Shown here: piece after piece, positions 9,263 through 17,502 of the stretch
Numbering within the stretch: position 1 is the stretch's first letter
Layout: each line of letters begins with the position of its first letter
Assembly (NCBI RefSeq): GCF_039822265.1
Contig: NZ_JBAJEX010000009.1
Span: 1-64,000 of the forward strand
Length of the DNA stretch: 64,000 nucleotides
Reading direction: 5' to 3'
Origin: Thiobacter sp. AK1
GTDB taxonomy: Bacteria; Pseudomonadota; Gammaproteobacteria; Burkholderiales; Thiobacteraceae
Notes under the pieces: model-generated
Databases searched by the model: none
Told to the model about the DNA's origin: nothing
What the model saw: only the letters and a program-made list of their open reading frames with translations
Program-made: the position numbers and the translations under genes

Positions 9263-10328
9263 CAAGCCGTTGAAAAATCCCCCGCCGGCGCCTGCGTCGG
9301 CCATTACGATTGGAAGCCACCCGAGAACAACCGAGACGAGCACGATGAGAGGCAACCAAAACTTCCAGGGGGCGATGTTCAGCTACATCAGCCTTGAACA
9401 GCAAGTGCCGCAGGCCCACCCGCTACGCAAGCTGCGCGCCGTAGTCGATGCGCTGCTGGCGAGCATGGACAATGAATTCGAAGCGGTCTACGCCCGCCGT
9501 GGCCGCCCCTCGGTGCCGCCGGAGATGCTGTTGAAGGCCCTGCTGCTGCAGATTCTGTTTTCCATCCGCAGCGAGCGGCTGCTGGTCGAGGCGATCGACT
9601 ACAACCTGCTCTACCGCTGGTTCGTCGGCCTGAACATCGAGGACAAGGTCTGGGATCACTCCACCTTCGCCGATGCCCGGCTGTTCAAGAAAGCCCCAGG
9701 GGACAAGTCCCGCCTGTGCCACATGGGGCACATCCTCATGGAAAACCGCAACGGGCTGATCGTGGATGTCGAGATCACCCATGCCAGCGGCACCGCAGAG
9801 CGCGAAGCGGCGCTGGCGATGCTCGCGCGCCGGGGCAACAAGAACAAGCGCGCCACGGTCGGGGCCGATAAGGGCGACGACACCAAGGACTTCATCACAG
9901 GCTGCAGAAGGCTCAGGATCACGCCGCACGTGGCGGCCAAGGACAAGCACTCGGCGGTGGATGGCCGCATCAAGCGCCACGAGGGCGACAAGACCAGTCT
10001 GAAGGTGCGCAAGCGCATCAAGGAAGCCTTTGGCTGGATCAAGACCGTGGGCGGCCTGGCCAAGACCAAGCTGATCGGCCAGGCCAGGCTCACGGGCCAG
10101 GCGCTGCTTTGCTTTGCCACCTACAACCTGGTGCGCATGGGCTCCATCGGCGGCTGGTGGGACGCGCATCATGCGTGAACCGTGGGATCCGTGCGCCCGA
10201 AATGGGCAAAACGGCTTGCAAACAGGCCGAAATGCACGTCGCAATCGCTGCCCACCCGCGTCTGGGCGGCTCGTTTCTTCGAAATCAGTGTCGCTGCTGC
10301 GTTCGAAGAACACTTTTTCAACGGGCTG
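9263..10328 (+). mobile_element. IS5-like insertion sequence, internally deleted
   Basis: A 1066-bp element bounded by imperfect terminal inverted repeats: CAAGCCGTTGAAAAA at 9263-9277 and the complement of CAGCCCGTTGAAAAA at 10314-10328 (two mismatches). The flanks are CTAA (9259-9262) and TTAA (10329-10332), matching the YTAR target preference of IS5-type elements with one base changed. It sits exactly at the norD stop codon. Its transposase lacks an internal block of roughly 80 residues, so this copy is probably unable to move by itself. Confidence 0.85.
9345..10178 (+). pseudogene. IS5-family transposase with internal in-frame deletion
   Basis: A 277-residue open frame starting MRGNQNFQGAMFSY, the typical N-terminus of an IS5-family group whose full-length members are about 350-370 residues. 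Residues up to WDHSTF are directly followed by ARLFKKAPGDKS, whereas full-length relatives have a block of some 80 residues between these segments holding the first catalytic Asp. The second Asp (in GADKGDD) and the Glu (in KEAFGWIKT) remain. The frame is intact but the DDE triad is incomplete, so the protein should be catalytically dead. Recognition of the missing block is from knowledge of the family. Confidence 0.8.
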
Positions 10329-10368
10329 TTAAGCCTCCCCTTAACGAAACCGTCACTTGCGACCGGCC

Positions 10369-10395
10369 TAAAGTTCCGCGCCCCGTGACCGATGT
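10369..10395 (+). promoter_or_regulatory. candidate sigma-28 (FliA) promoter before the riboswitch
   Basis: TAAAGTTC (10369-10376), an 11-nt spacer and ACCGATGT (10388-10395) fit the flagellar sigma-28 consensus TAAAGTTT-N11-GCCGATAA with close matches in both boxes and exact spacing. A transcript would start near 10402 and enter a hairpin (10402-10430) and then the cyclic-di-GMP riboswitch. No other convincing promoter is seen between the IS end and the aptamer. Confidence 0.55.
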
Positions 10396-10436
10396 AAGCG
10401 ACGGGTCACGGCGCAAACACGCCGTACCCGAGAACG

Positions 10437-10531
10437 GACATCTACCAAGGGCAAAGCCGCCGAAAGGCGGCGACGCAAAAGCACCGGCCTAACGGAACTT
10501 AGCTCCCATGGCAGCGGGCTTGCTGGGTGTC
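10437..10531 (+). ncRNA. cyclic-di-GMP-I (GEMM) riboswitch aptamer
   Basis: The core follows the GEMM-I pattern: GGGCAAA, a P2 hairpin GCCGCC-GAAA-GGCGGC (10456-10471) with GNRA tetraloop, GACGCAAA, then CCGGCCTAA, and the P3 arm TGGCAGCGGGCTTGCTGGG containing the tetraloop receptor side. GACA (10437-10440) can pair with TGTC (10528-10531) as P1. It lies about 100 nt upstream of the DUF1631 start. The stretch after it has no T-run, but holds the tandem repeat CCGGTGCTCTCC (10562-10573 and 10575-10586), whose CTCC could mask the GGAG ribosome site at 10617-10620. Translational control is therefore more likely than termination. Confidence 0.9.
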
Positions 10532-10627
10532 GCGCCGACCGGCTGGTGCCGGGCGTCTCCTCCGGTGCTCTCCCCCGGTGCTCTCCTTGGCAGAGTGTTT
10601 ATGTCACCTAGGACCCGGAGAAGCAAC

Positions 10628-13081
10628 ATGGAAGGTGCCGACCCTAATGCACGCCTGAACGCCCTGGAAACCTGCCGCAACGAGCCTACCGCGGCAGAAC
10701 GTCGTCTGCTGGATCGCGGCATGCAGATTGCCTTGGGCACCCTCTCAGGCGCCCTCAAGGCGATGCTCGAAAAGGCAGAGGAGGAATTCTTCCAGCTCGC
10801 CCAGAAATCCACCGAGCGCGCCATGGAGCAGCTCCATCTGGAGGCCATGAGCCTAGTGCGCATGCGTGCCGAGGAAATCGAAAAGCGCTTCCGCGAGCAT
10901 TTGCAAGGGGGCATGCAGGCTGCCCTCTTGCCGCACAAGCGCAAGACAGGGCAGGTGCAGCCGCTGGAGAGCGATCAGTTCACCCTCGTGGATCCGGACG
11001 ATCTGGAAGAGTCCATCGCCAGCCAGGAGATAGCGGCGAAGATCAAACATACCTGCACGGAAGAGCTCGCCGCCTTGGAAAAACGGGTAGGCCTATTGCT
11101 GCACGATCCGGAATTCCAGCGGGTGAAGCACCCCTTCGATCCCGCGGTGCTGGCCGAAGCCTACATGGCGGCCTGCCGCGACACGGAGGCCCCCCTCAAG
11201 ATCCGGCTGCTTTTGGTCACCATGTGGGACAAGCACATGCAGGACGCGGTAGCCTCGACCTATCATGAGATCAATCAATACCTGATCGAGAAAGGCGTGC
11301 TGCCGCGCATCCGCCGCGAAATCCGCCGTGGCCACACCCACACGGCGGAAATCGCCGCCCTTGCCGCCCAGGCCGCGGTGGAGGCGGTGCAGGCCGCGCA
11401 AGCCGATGGTGATGTGTTTGCCGCCATGCAGCAATGGTTTGCGCGCGCCGCGCAGCGGGGCGCTCTGCCCCAGGCTGGGGGGATGCCCGCCGGGCTGGGC
11501 GCGGTTGCCGCCGGCTTGATTCCAGGCGGGATGCTCCCCAGCGCGACCCTGGCGCACGGGCCGGCCGACATCGCCGCGGGCGGGGCAAGCAAAAGCGCTA
11601 GCGAGGTAGCAGCCACACCGGCACCCGCCGCCTGCTCTCCGGTAATCCTCACCCAGCTCACCGAACTACAGCATGGACAAGGCGCGGAGCGCATCCCGGT
11701 GTTGGCGCAAGCCGCTGCCGGTGCGCCGGTGGCCGTGCTGCGCGAAATCCGTGAGGCGCTGCCAGTGGATAGTCTCGGGCCGGCCTCCGCCATGACCATC
11801 GAAGTGGTGGCCATGATATTCGACTACATCTTCGACGACGCGCGGGTACCCGACGCAGTGAAGGCCCTGATCGGCCGCCTTCAGATTCCTGTGCTCAAGG
11901 CAGCGATGATCGATCCGGCCTTCTTCTCGCGCAAAACCCATCCCACCCGACGTCTGCTCAATCTCATCGGCGAGGCGTCCATCGGCTGGCAGGGCACCTT
12001 TGACCATGATGATCCGCTCTATCGCCAGATCGAGCGCCTGGTGCAGACCATCCTCGACCAGTTCGAGGACGATCTCGCAGTGTTCGAGAACGCGCTCGCC
12101 GAGTTCCAGAGCTTCCTGGAAGAACAGGAACGGCAGGCCGAGGCCCTGGTGGCCGCCGCCACGCCCCTGATCGTGGCGCGGGAGCAGCGGGAATTGGCGG
12201 CAGAAGAAGCCCGCGAAGCGGCGCAGGCGGCCATCGAGCGTCGCGCCCGTGAAAGCGAACTGCCGGAAGCCGTGCGCGCCTTCCTGTGCGAAACCTGGAT
12301 GGAGGTGCTCTGTCGCGCGCGCATCGAAGCAGGTGGCGATGGCCCCGCGTGGCAGGAGGCGCTCGCCACCATGGACGAGCTGGTGTGGAGCACCCGACCC
12401 AAACCCACCCGCGAGGATCGGGAGCACCTCATCAAGATCCTACCTTCGCTGCTCAAGCGCTTGAAGAACGGCATGGAAGCCGCGGGAACATGCGAGGAAG
12501 TACGCGACCGCTTCCTGAGCCAGCTGGTGAAGTGCCACGCCAGCGCCGTTTCCGCTGGCTTCGCACAGGAGAGCGCCACGCCGGCGCCCGCGCCGCGGGA
12601 AACGGCAGTGGTGCTCAAATTCCCCAAACCCCAGGCCACGCCTGTCAAGCTGGAAATCCTCACGCCGGCCGACGACGAGGGGCAGGTGGAAGTGGAGGAA
12701 ATCACCATCAGCGGCGTGGGCTGGGCCGAGGAGGAGGCATTCGCCCCTACCGCCTCTGGGGCCGATGGCGCGGAAACGACGACGGCGCCGGAGATCGATG
12801 CGGAGATAGCACGCGAAGCAGTGGCCGCGCTTAAACCCGGCATGTGGGTGGAATTCCGCCACACCGGGATGGAACCCCTCCAGGCCAGGCTGAAGTGGAT
12901 CAGCCCGCTGCGCGGCGCCTATCTCTTCTGCGACCGTCAAGGCAAGCGCGGCGCCACGATGCCGCGGGAAAAGTTGGAAGCCGCGTTCCGCATCGGCACC
13001 GCCCGCTTGCTGGAGGATGTGCCGCTCATGGATCGCGCCGTGGACAATGTGATCGAAACGCTGAAGCAGGCCGCCGCCTGA
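10628..13081 (+). CDS. DUF1631 domain protein under riboswitch control
   Basis: An 817-residue cytoplasmic protein of the DUF1631 family, sometimes mislabelled thymidine phosphorylase. It is largely helical, with an Ala-rich low-complexity linker near the middle (around residues 280-340), a coiled-coil-like stretch rich in Glu/Arg/Gln around residues 490-540 and a conserved C-terminal beta module (MWVEFRHTG...QARLKWISP...YLFCDRQG) that resembles a PilZ-like or OB-like end domain. The start is ATG 10628 with GGAG 8 nt upstream; in-frame starts further up fall in the riboswitch leader. The family role is unknown. The leader suggests it answers to cyclic-di-GMP, perhaps in motility or attachment. 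The stop codon abuts that of the convergent ParA gene. Confidence 0.9.
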   Translation: MEGADPNARLNALETCRNEPTAAERRLLDRGMQIALGTLSGALKAMLEKAEEEFFQLAQKSTERAMEQLHLEAMSLVRMRAEEIEKRFREHLQGGMQAALLPHKRKTGQVQPLESDQFTLVDPDDLEESIASQEIAAKIKHTCTEELAALEKRVGLLLHDPEFQRVKHPFDPAVLAEAYMAACRDTEAPLKIRLLLVTMWDKHMQDAVASTYHEINQYLIEKGVLPRIRREIRRGHTHTAEIAALAAQAAVEAVQAAQADGDVFAAMQQWFARAAQRGALPQAGGMPAGLGAVAAGLIPGGMLPSATLAHGPADIAAGGASKSASEVAATPAPAACSPVILTQLTELQHGQGAERIPVLAQAAAGAPVAVLREIREALPVDSLGPASAMTIEVVAMIFDYIFDDARVPDAVKALIGRLQIPVLKAAMIDPAFFSRKTHPTRRLLNLIGEASIGWQGTFDHDDPLYRQIERLVQTILDQFEDDLAVFENALAEFQSFLEEQERQAEALVAAATPLIVAREQRELAAEEAREAAQAAIERRARESELPEAVRAFLCETWMEVLCRARIEAGGDGPAWQEALATMDELVWSTRPKPTREDREHLIKILPSLLKRLKNGMEAAGTCEEVRDRFLSQLVKCHASAVSAGFAQESATPAPAPRETAVVLKFPKPQATPVKLEILTPADDEGQVEVEEITISGVGWAEEEAFAPTASGADGAETTTAPEIDAEIAREAVAALKPGMWVEFRHTGMEPLQARLKWISPLRGAYLFCDRQGKRGATMPREKLEAAFRIGTARLLEDVPLMDRAVDNVIETLKQAAA

Positions 13082-13702
13082 TCAGCGGCGCACCCAATCC
13101 ACCAACGGCAGCCACTGCTCGAGCTCGCGCTCGCTCTGGGCGCGCGGCAGGTCGAACAAGGTTTCCCCCAGCGCAGCCGCTTGCACATACACCTGGGTGT
13201 CGCGTAGCCAACCGATCACCGGCAACTCGTATTTCTCGAAGAAATGCTGCAGCGTAGCAGCCGCGCGCGTGCGGGGATCCACGCGCATTCCCACCACGCC
13301 GATGTGCACCGCGTGTTTGCGCACGGCCTTGTGTTCCTTTAGGTCCTGGAAGAAGTCCGCCACCGCCCAGATATCGAACAAGGAAGGCGGTACCGGCACC
13401 AGCACCTTGTCCGCCGCCTTCAGGGCATTGGCCAGTGTCTTGCCATGAATACCAGCCGGTGCATCGAGGATCAGGAAATCCGTTGCCGGGGCTTTAGTGA
13501 GGTCCCCATCGCGGGCATCCCAGGCCTCGATACGCGGCAAATGAGGAGAACGGATAGACAGCCAGTGCAGGCTGGACTGCTGACGGTCCATGTCACCGAG
13601 GATCACACGGTCGCCGCGCCAGGCAAAGAAACCCGCAAGATTGGTGGCCAGGGTCGTCTTGCCGCTGCCACCCTTGGGGTTGACGATCAGGATGCTTTGC
13701 AT
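13082..13702 (-). CDS. ParA-family ATPase
   Basis: A 206-residue P-loop ATPase with deviant Walker A KGGSGKTT (residues 10-17), switch-type DMDRQQSS and Walker-B-like FLILDAPAG. Such small solitary ParA/MinD-like proteins position cargo on the nucleoid or cell pole. No parB gene is adjacent, so this is not a plasmid-type partition pair. The start is the ATG at 13702, because the Walker A motif follows directly; the open frame continues upstream into recR. It lies 11 bp after recR on the same strand and its stop codon touches that of the convergent DUF1631 gene. Its cargo is unknown. Confidence 0.85.
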   Translation of the reverse strand: MQSILIVNPKGGSGKTTLATNLAGFFAWRGDRVILGDMDRQQSSLHWLSIRSPHLPRIEAWDARDGDLTKAPATDFLILDAPAGIHGKTLANALKAADKVLVPVPPSLFDIWAVADFFQDLKEHKAVRKHAVHIGVVGMRVDPRTRAAATLQHFFEKYELPVIGWLRDTQVYVQAAALGETLFDLPRAQSERELEQWLPLVDWVRR

Positions 13703-13713
13703 GCCGCCTCCCG

Positions 13714-14313
13714 TCAGGAAAGCTCCCGCCGCTCCAGGATAGCCTGGGCCAGGGTCCCAGCGTCCGTGTATTCCAGCTCGCCGCCTACGGGCACGCCGCG
13801 CGCGATCCGGGTCACTCTCAAGCCACGCCCCTTGAGCAGCTCGCCGATGTAATGGGCGGTGGCTTCCCCTTCCGCCGTGAAATTGGTGGCGAGCAGCACC
13901 TCGCGTACCTGGCCGTCTTCCACACGCTTGAGCAGGCGCTCCAGGTGCAGCTCCCGCGGACCCACGCCGTCCAGGGGTGACAGCCGGCCCATCAGGACGA
14001 AATACATGCCGCGGTAGATCTGGGTCTGCTCCATCATCATGAGATCCGCTGGCATCTCCACCACACACAGGGTACTCGCGTCACGGGTACCCGAGCGACA
14101 CAGGCGACAGACTTCGTCTTCGGTGAAACTGTTGCACAGCCGACAGTGGCGCACTTGAGCCAAGGCGGTGGCCAGGGCTGTGGACAAGCGCGCCGCCCCT
14201 TCCCGATCATACTGCAACAAATGATAGGCCATGCGTTGGGCCGACTTCGGACCAACCCCGGGCAAGCAGCGCAAGGCCTCGATGAGTGCGTCGAGGGTGG
14301 AAGGGTTATTCAA
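13714..14313 (-). CDS. recR: recombination mediator RecR
   Basis: Acts with RecFO to load RecA on gapped DNA. It contains the helix-hairpin-helix ([20 protein letters not shown]), the zinc finger with four Cys ([16 protein letters not shown]) and a Toprim domain ([12 protein letters not shown] to [11 protein letters not shown]). Starting at TTG 14313 gives 199 residues, the normal family length. A GTG at 14364 would add 17 unusual residues, so TTG is preferred, though its ribosome site is weak. It follows ybaB and dnaX in the classic dnaX-ybaB-recR order. Confidence 0.93.
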   Translation of the reverse strand: MNNPSTLDALIEALRCLPGVGPKSAQRMAYHLLQYDREGAARLSTALATALAQVRHCRLCNSFTEDEVCRLCRSGTRDASTLCVVEMPADLMMMEQTQIYRGMYFVLMGRLSPLDGVGPRELHLERLLKRVEDGQVREVLLATNFTAEGEATAHYIGELLKGRGLRVTRIARGVPVGGELEYTDAGTLAQAILERRELS

Positions 14314-14373
14314 TTCGATCGACCCGCACGATTCACGAACACGAACCCGGCTCGCCAGGGGCACCGAGCAGGC

Positions 14374-14700
14374 TCAGAACGGCATCTTGAATCCCGGCGG
14401 CAGACCCAGGCTCGCGGTGAGGGCGCCGAGTTTTTCCTGACTGGTGGCCTCGATCTTGCGTACCGCGTCGTTCACTGCGGCGGCGATCAGATCCTCCAGC
14501 ATTTCCTTGTCATCCGTGAGCAAGCTGGGATCGATGCTGACGCGCTTCACGTCATGACGTCCGGTCATCACCACCTTCACCATGCCCGCGCCGGCCTGGC
14601 CCTCCACCTCCATGGCTGCCAGCTGCTCCTGCATCTTTTTCATGTTTTCCTGCATCATCTGGGCCTGTTTCATCAGGTTGCCCAAGCCACCCTTGATCAT
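14374..14700 (-). CDS. ybaB: YbaB/EbfC nucleoid-associated protein
   Basis: A 108-residue dimeric DNA-binding protein. It begins [20 protein letters not shown], a typical helical YbaB N-terminus rich in Met and Gln, and ends with the [10 protein letters not shown] motif of the family. It sits between dnaX and recR with short gaps, the conserved order in proteobacteria. Confidence 0.94.
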   Translation of the reverse strand: MIKGGLGNLMKQAQMMQENMKKMQEQLAAMEVEGQAGAGMVKVVMTGRHDVKRVSIDPSLLTDDKEMLEDLIAAAVNDAVRKIEATSQEKLGALTASLGLPPGFKMPF

Positions 14701-14712
14701 CGCTTTCTCCTA

Positions 14713-16338
14713 TTACTGAATCGGTTTGATGCTGGATTCGATCACCCGGGCATCGAACTGCTCCACCAGCTCCCGCACGAAGGGATCCTGCTCGATGGCT
14801 TCCACTGCCCGCGCCTGACGTGCAGCGCGCTCGCCTTGCTGTTGCTGGGCGGGGGTGATGCCGCTTGGCGCGCCAACCGTGATGACGAGCTTCACCGGCT
14901 CGCCGAAATGCGCCGTAAGCGCGCCACAGAGCTTATCCTGATAAGGCTTTTCGCTCAGGTGCCGGTGCTCGGAAGGCACCACCAGTCGCAACACGCCCTG
15001 TTCGAAGGATTCGAGCACGCAGTGCTCCGCCAGCATGCGCGCCATGCCCGACAGACGCAGCCGCTCCACCAGAGCGATCCAGTCGCCATCGAAGGCTCGA
15101 GCCTTGGCAGGGGGTGTGGCGGCCACGGCGGCAGGGCGCGCCGGGTTCGCCACGGCGTGAGGGGTGTGCGCCGCAGACGCGGGCATTTCAGTTTTTTTTT
15201 GAGCCGGCACACCAGCCGCCCTAGCGGCAGGCGCCTGCGCCAGATCGCCGGGCGACTCGGGCCGAAAGGCCAGCATGCGCAGCAAGGTCATGGTGAAACC
15301 CGCGTATTCGTCGGGCGCCAGGTGCAAGTCGCGCCGCCCGAGCAGCACGATCTGGTAATGGAGTTGCACTTCCTCCGGGGATAAGGTCTGCGCGAGCCCC
15401 AGGATCCGTTCCCGCTCTGGCAGATCGTCGGCCAGCGCTTCCGGCGTGGTTTGGGCCAAGGCCACCTGGTGCAGCAACACGCCCAGATCCTGAAGGGCGC
15501 CGTCGAAGGACAGGCTGCGCTCGGCCATGCGGTCCGCCACCCCAATCAGCGCCGCGCCTTCGCGCCGCAACAGGGCGTCCAGCAGATCGAACAGGTAGCC
15601 CTGATCCACCACTCCCAGCATGGCGCGCACCTCGGCCTCCAGCACCCGTCCGCTGCCGTGGGCGATGGCCTGGTCGGTGAGACTCAAGGCATCCCGCATA
15701 GACCCTTGGGCGGCACGCGCCAAAAGCCGCAAGGCAGGCGCTTCGAAGGCGATCCCCTCCTCGCAGAGCACCCGCTCCAGATGGCCAACGATGGCCGACT
15801 GGGACATTTGCTTGAGGTTAAACTGCAGGCAGCGCGACAGCACGGTCACCGGAATCTTCTGGGGATCGGTGGTGGCAAGGATGAACTTCACGTGCTCCGG
15901 CGGTTCCTCCAGTGTCTTCAGCATGGAATTGAACGCCGCCTTGGACAGCATGTGCACCTCGTCGATGAGGTACACCTTGAACCGGCCCACGGTGGGAGCG
16001 TATTGGGCGTTGTCCAGCACCTCGCGCATGTTGTCGATGCCGGTGTTGGAGGCGGCATCGAGTTCGATCATGTCCACGAAGCGGCCGCGGTCGATCTCGG
16101 TGCAGGCGGCGCACACGCCGCAGGGCTTGGAGGTAATGCCGGTCTCGCAGTTGAGGCATTTGGCCAGGATGCGCCCCAGGGTGGTCTTGCCCACCCCGCG
16201 CGTGCCGGTGAACAGATAGGCGTGATGTAGGCGTTGCTGGTCCAACGCATTGGACAAGGCGCGCACCACATGCTCCTGGCCCACCATTTCGGCGAAGCTC
16301 TTGGGGCGCCACTTGCGCGCGAGGACTTGATAAGGCAT
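14713..16338 (-). CDS. dnaX: DNA polymerase III tau/gamma subunits
   Basis: Clamp-loader ATPase. A 541-residue full-length tau has Walker A GTRGVGKTT (residues 45-53), a Cys zinc module (CLNCETG...CGVCAAC), DExx box LIDEVHML and sensor 1 ATTDPQKIPVTVLSRC. The Ala/Pro-rich linker after about residue 370 precedes the tau-specific tail. An A9 run spans codons 380-382 (GCT CAA AAA AAA ACT); a shift to the -1 frame there meets TGA at once, giving a protein of about 383 residues equivalent to gamma. It is first in the dnaX-ybaB-recR group and downstream of the SRP RNA on the same strand. Confidence 0.95.
   Translation of the reverse strand: MPYQVLARKWRPKSFAEMVGQEHVVRALSNALDQQRLHHAYLFTGTRGVGKTTLGRILAKCLNCETGITSKPCGVCAACTEIDRGRFVDMIELDAASNTGIDNMREVLDNAQYAPTVGRFKVYLIDEVHMLSKAAFNSMLKTLEEPPEHVKFILATTDPQKIPVTVLSRCLQFNLKQMSQSAIVGHLERVLCEEGIAFEAPALRLLARAAQGSMRDALSLTDQAIAHGSGRVLEAEVRAMLGVVDQGYLFDLLDALLRREGAALIGVADRMAERSLSFDGALQDLGVLLHQVALAQTTPEALADDLPERERILGLAQTLSPEEVQLHYQIVLLGRRDLHLAPDEYAGFTMTLLRMLAFRPESPGDLAQAPAARAAGVPAQKKTEMPASAAHTPHAVANPARPAAVAATPPAKARAFDGDWIALVERLRLSGMARMLAEHCVLESFEQGVLRLVVPSEHRHLSEKPYQDKLCGALTAHFGEPVKLVITVGAPSGITPAQQQQGERAARQARAVEAIEQDPFVRELVEQFDARVIESSIKPIQ
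15192..15200 (-). other. A9 slippage site in dnaX
   Basis: Nine consecutive A on the coding strand inside dnaX. Slipping into the -1 frame reads AAC TGA, so the gamma product would end within two codons. Long A-runs of this kind cause transcriptional slippage in Thermus dnaX and ribosomal frameshifting in E. coli dnaX. No strong stem-loop was confirmed 3' of it. Confidence 0.5.
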
Positions 16339-16432
16339 AAGGAGATTCTACCCCAGATCTTGCTCGGGCCCAGATCATGCGCGGGGTCGAGCGCCGCGCC
16401 CACCGGGGGCGCGGCAACGCGGGAATGGGGGT

Positions 16433-16528
16433 GGCGAGCCTTATCCCCGGCACTTGCAGTGAGCGGCTATGGCTGCTTCCTTCCGGACCTGACCAGGTTC
16501 ACCGCCTTGCAATGCGGGGAGGCCCGCC
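16433..16528 (-). ncRNA. ffs: signal recognition particle 4.5S RNA
   Basis: On the minus strand the conserved SRP core ACCTGGTCAGGTCCGGAAG, continuing into GAAGCAGCC, appears in the apical loop. The 5' end GGCGGGCC pairs with the 3' end GGCTCGCC to close a hairpin of about 96 nt, the size of bacterial 4.5S RNA. It lies directly upstream of dnaX, a common proteobacterial position. Confidence 0.95.
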
Positions 16529-16602
16529 ATGATAAGACTGGGCGCGCATCATCCCGCATCGGCGGGCGGAAATCAACCGCCCGCCCCCGGGCGCGCCCAT
16601 GG

Positions 16603-17502
16603 CTACGCCTGAGGCTGCATTTCCGTGCCGCGAATGCGGTCCAGATAGCGGCCGCGATAGATCACCCGCCGCCGGGCAGGGCTGTCGTCGAAGCCGGAGC
16701 GGTCGTGCAGCACGTTGTTGCAAATGAGCCCCATGCCGGGTTCGAGGCGCGCCGTCAGCACGAAGGGGGAATCTTCCGCGAGGATGGACTCTAGGGCCGC
16801 CACGGCGGCACGCACGGCGGCGCCTTCGCGCCACTGGATGCTACGCGTGCGGGCGGTATAACGCATGTGTAGCGCGCCGCTGTCCGGCAGTACGGAAAAC
16901 ACCGGGCCGGTCTGGGCCGGGCGCGCCACGCCACTTTCGTCCATGCGGGCGGGAATGGTCATCACGTCGGGCTCGCTCAGCACGCGCACGTACTCCGGGT
17001 CGCGGTCGCGCAACAGGATATACACGACCTCGTGGTCGAGCAGCCGGTTCTCGCCGCCGCGCTCAGCAGCCTGCACGCAATGCAGAATCATGCCGCAGAT
17101 GCGATTTTCGGGCGGGTTGTAATAGCCATCGGTATGCCAGCGGATGGGGCGGTTAGTGTAGGGAATGTACTCGCCCCGCATGCCGTCCTGTTCCTCCGCC
17201 ACGGTCAGGGTGCTAATGGCATCCTCATCGGCAAGCAGGTTGCGGTCCAGGCGCGCAAGCCCGAATTGCTGCCCCAGCCGGCGCGGCAGGGCCTTGTCGG
17301 CTTCCAGATGGCCACTCACATAGATCGCCATGTTGGCGCGCCGGCAGCGGTCGAGGATGGCCGCGTGCTCCGCCGCTGTGAGCTGGCGCGGATCACCGAC
17401 CGTCACCACCAGCTCGTCCACGGAACGGGGATAGGCCGCGAGCTTGGCATCGCGCCAGGCGCGGTAGGCCGTCTCGTCACCGAGGTCGAAGGGCCCTGCC
17501 AT
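16603..17502 (-). CDS. TauD/TfdA-like Fe(II)/2-oxoglutarate dioxygenase
   Basis: A 299-residue oxygenase-fold protein. The HxD iron motif lies in RWHTDGYYN, the distal His in NNVLHDRSGF and the 2-oxoglutarate-binding Arg in RRRVIYRGRYL, so the active site appears complete. TauD relatives release sulfite from sulfonates; the substrate here is not known. The ATG at 17502 overlaps the stop of the upstream 190-residue gene (TGATG), so the two are translationally coupled. It is last in a six-gene minus-strand run divergent from dsr, which suggests a sulfur-linked role, but TauD-type chemistry in dsr neighbourhoods is not something I can name from established work. Confidence 0.82.
   Translation of the reverse strand: MAGPFDLGDETAYRAWRDAKLAAYPRSVDELVVTVGDPRQLTAAEHAAILDRCRRANMAIYVSGHLEADKALPRRLGQQFGLARLDRNLLADEDAISTLTVAEEQDGMRGEYIPYTNRPIRWHTDGYYNPPENRICGMILHCVQAAERGGENRLLDHEVVYILLRDRDPEYVRVLSEPDVMTIPARMDESGVARPAQTGPVFSVLPDSGALHMRYTARTRSIQWREGAAVRAAVAALESILAEDSPFVLTARLEPGMGLICNNVLHDRSGFDDSPARRRVIYRGRYLDRIRGTEMQPQA

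Noticed and set aside
10508-10627. Upstream extension of the DUF1631 open frame
   Set aside because: These codons overlap the riboswitch and its platform; the ribosome site supports ATG 10628.
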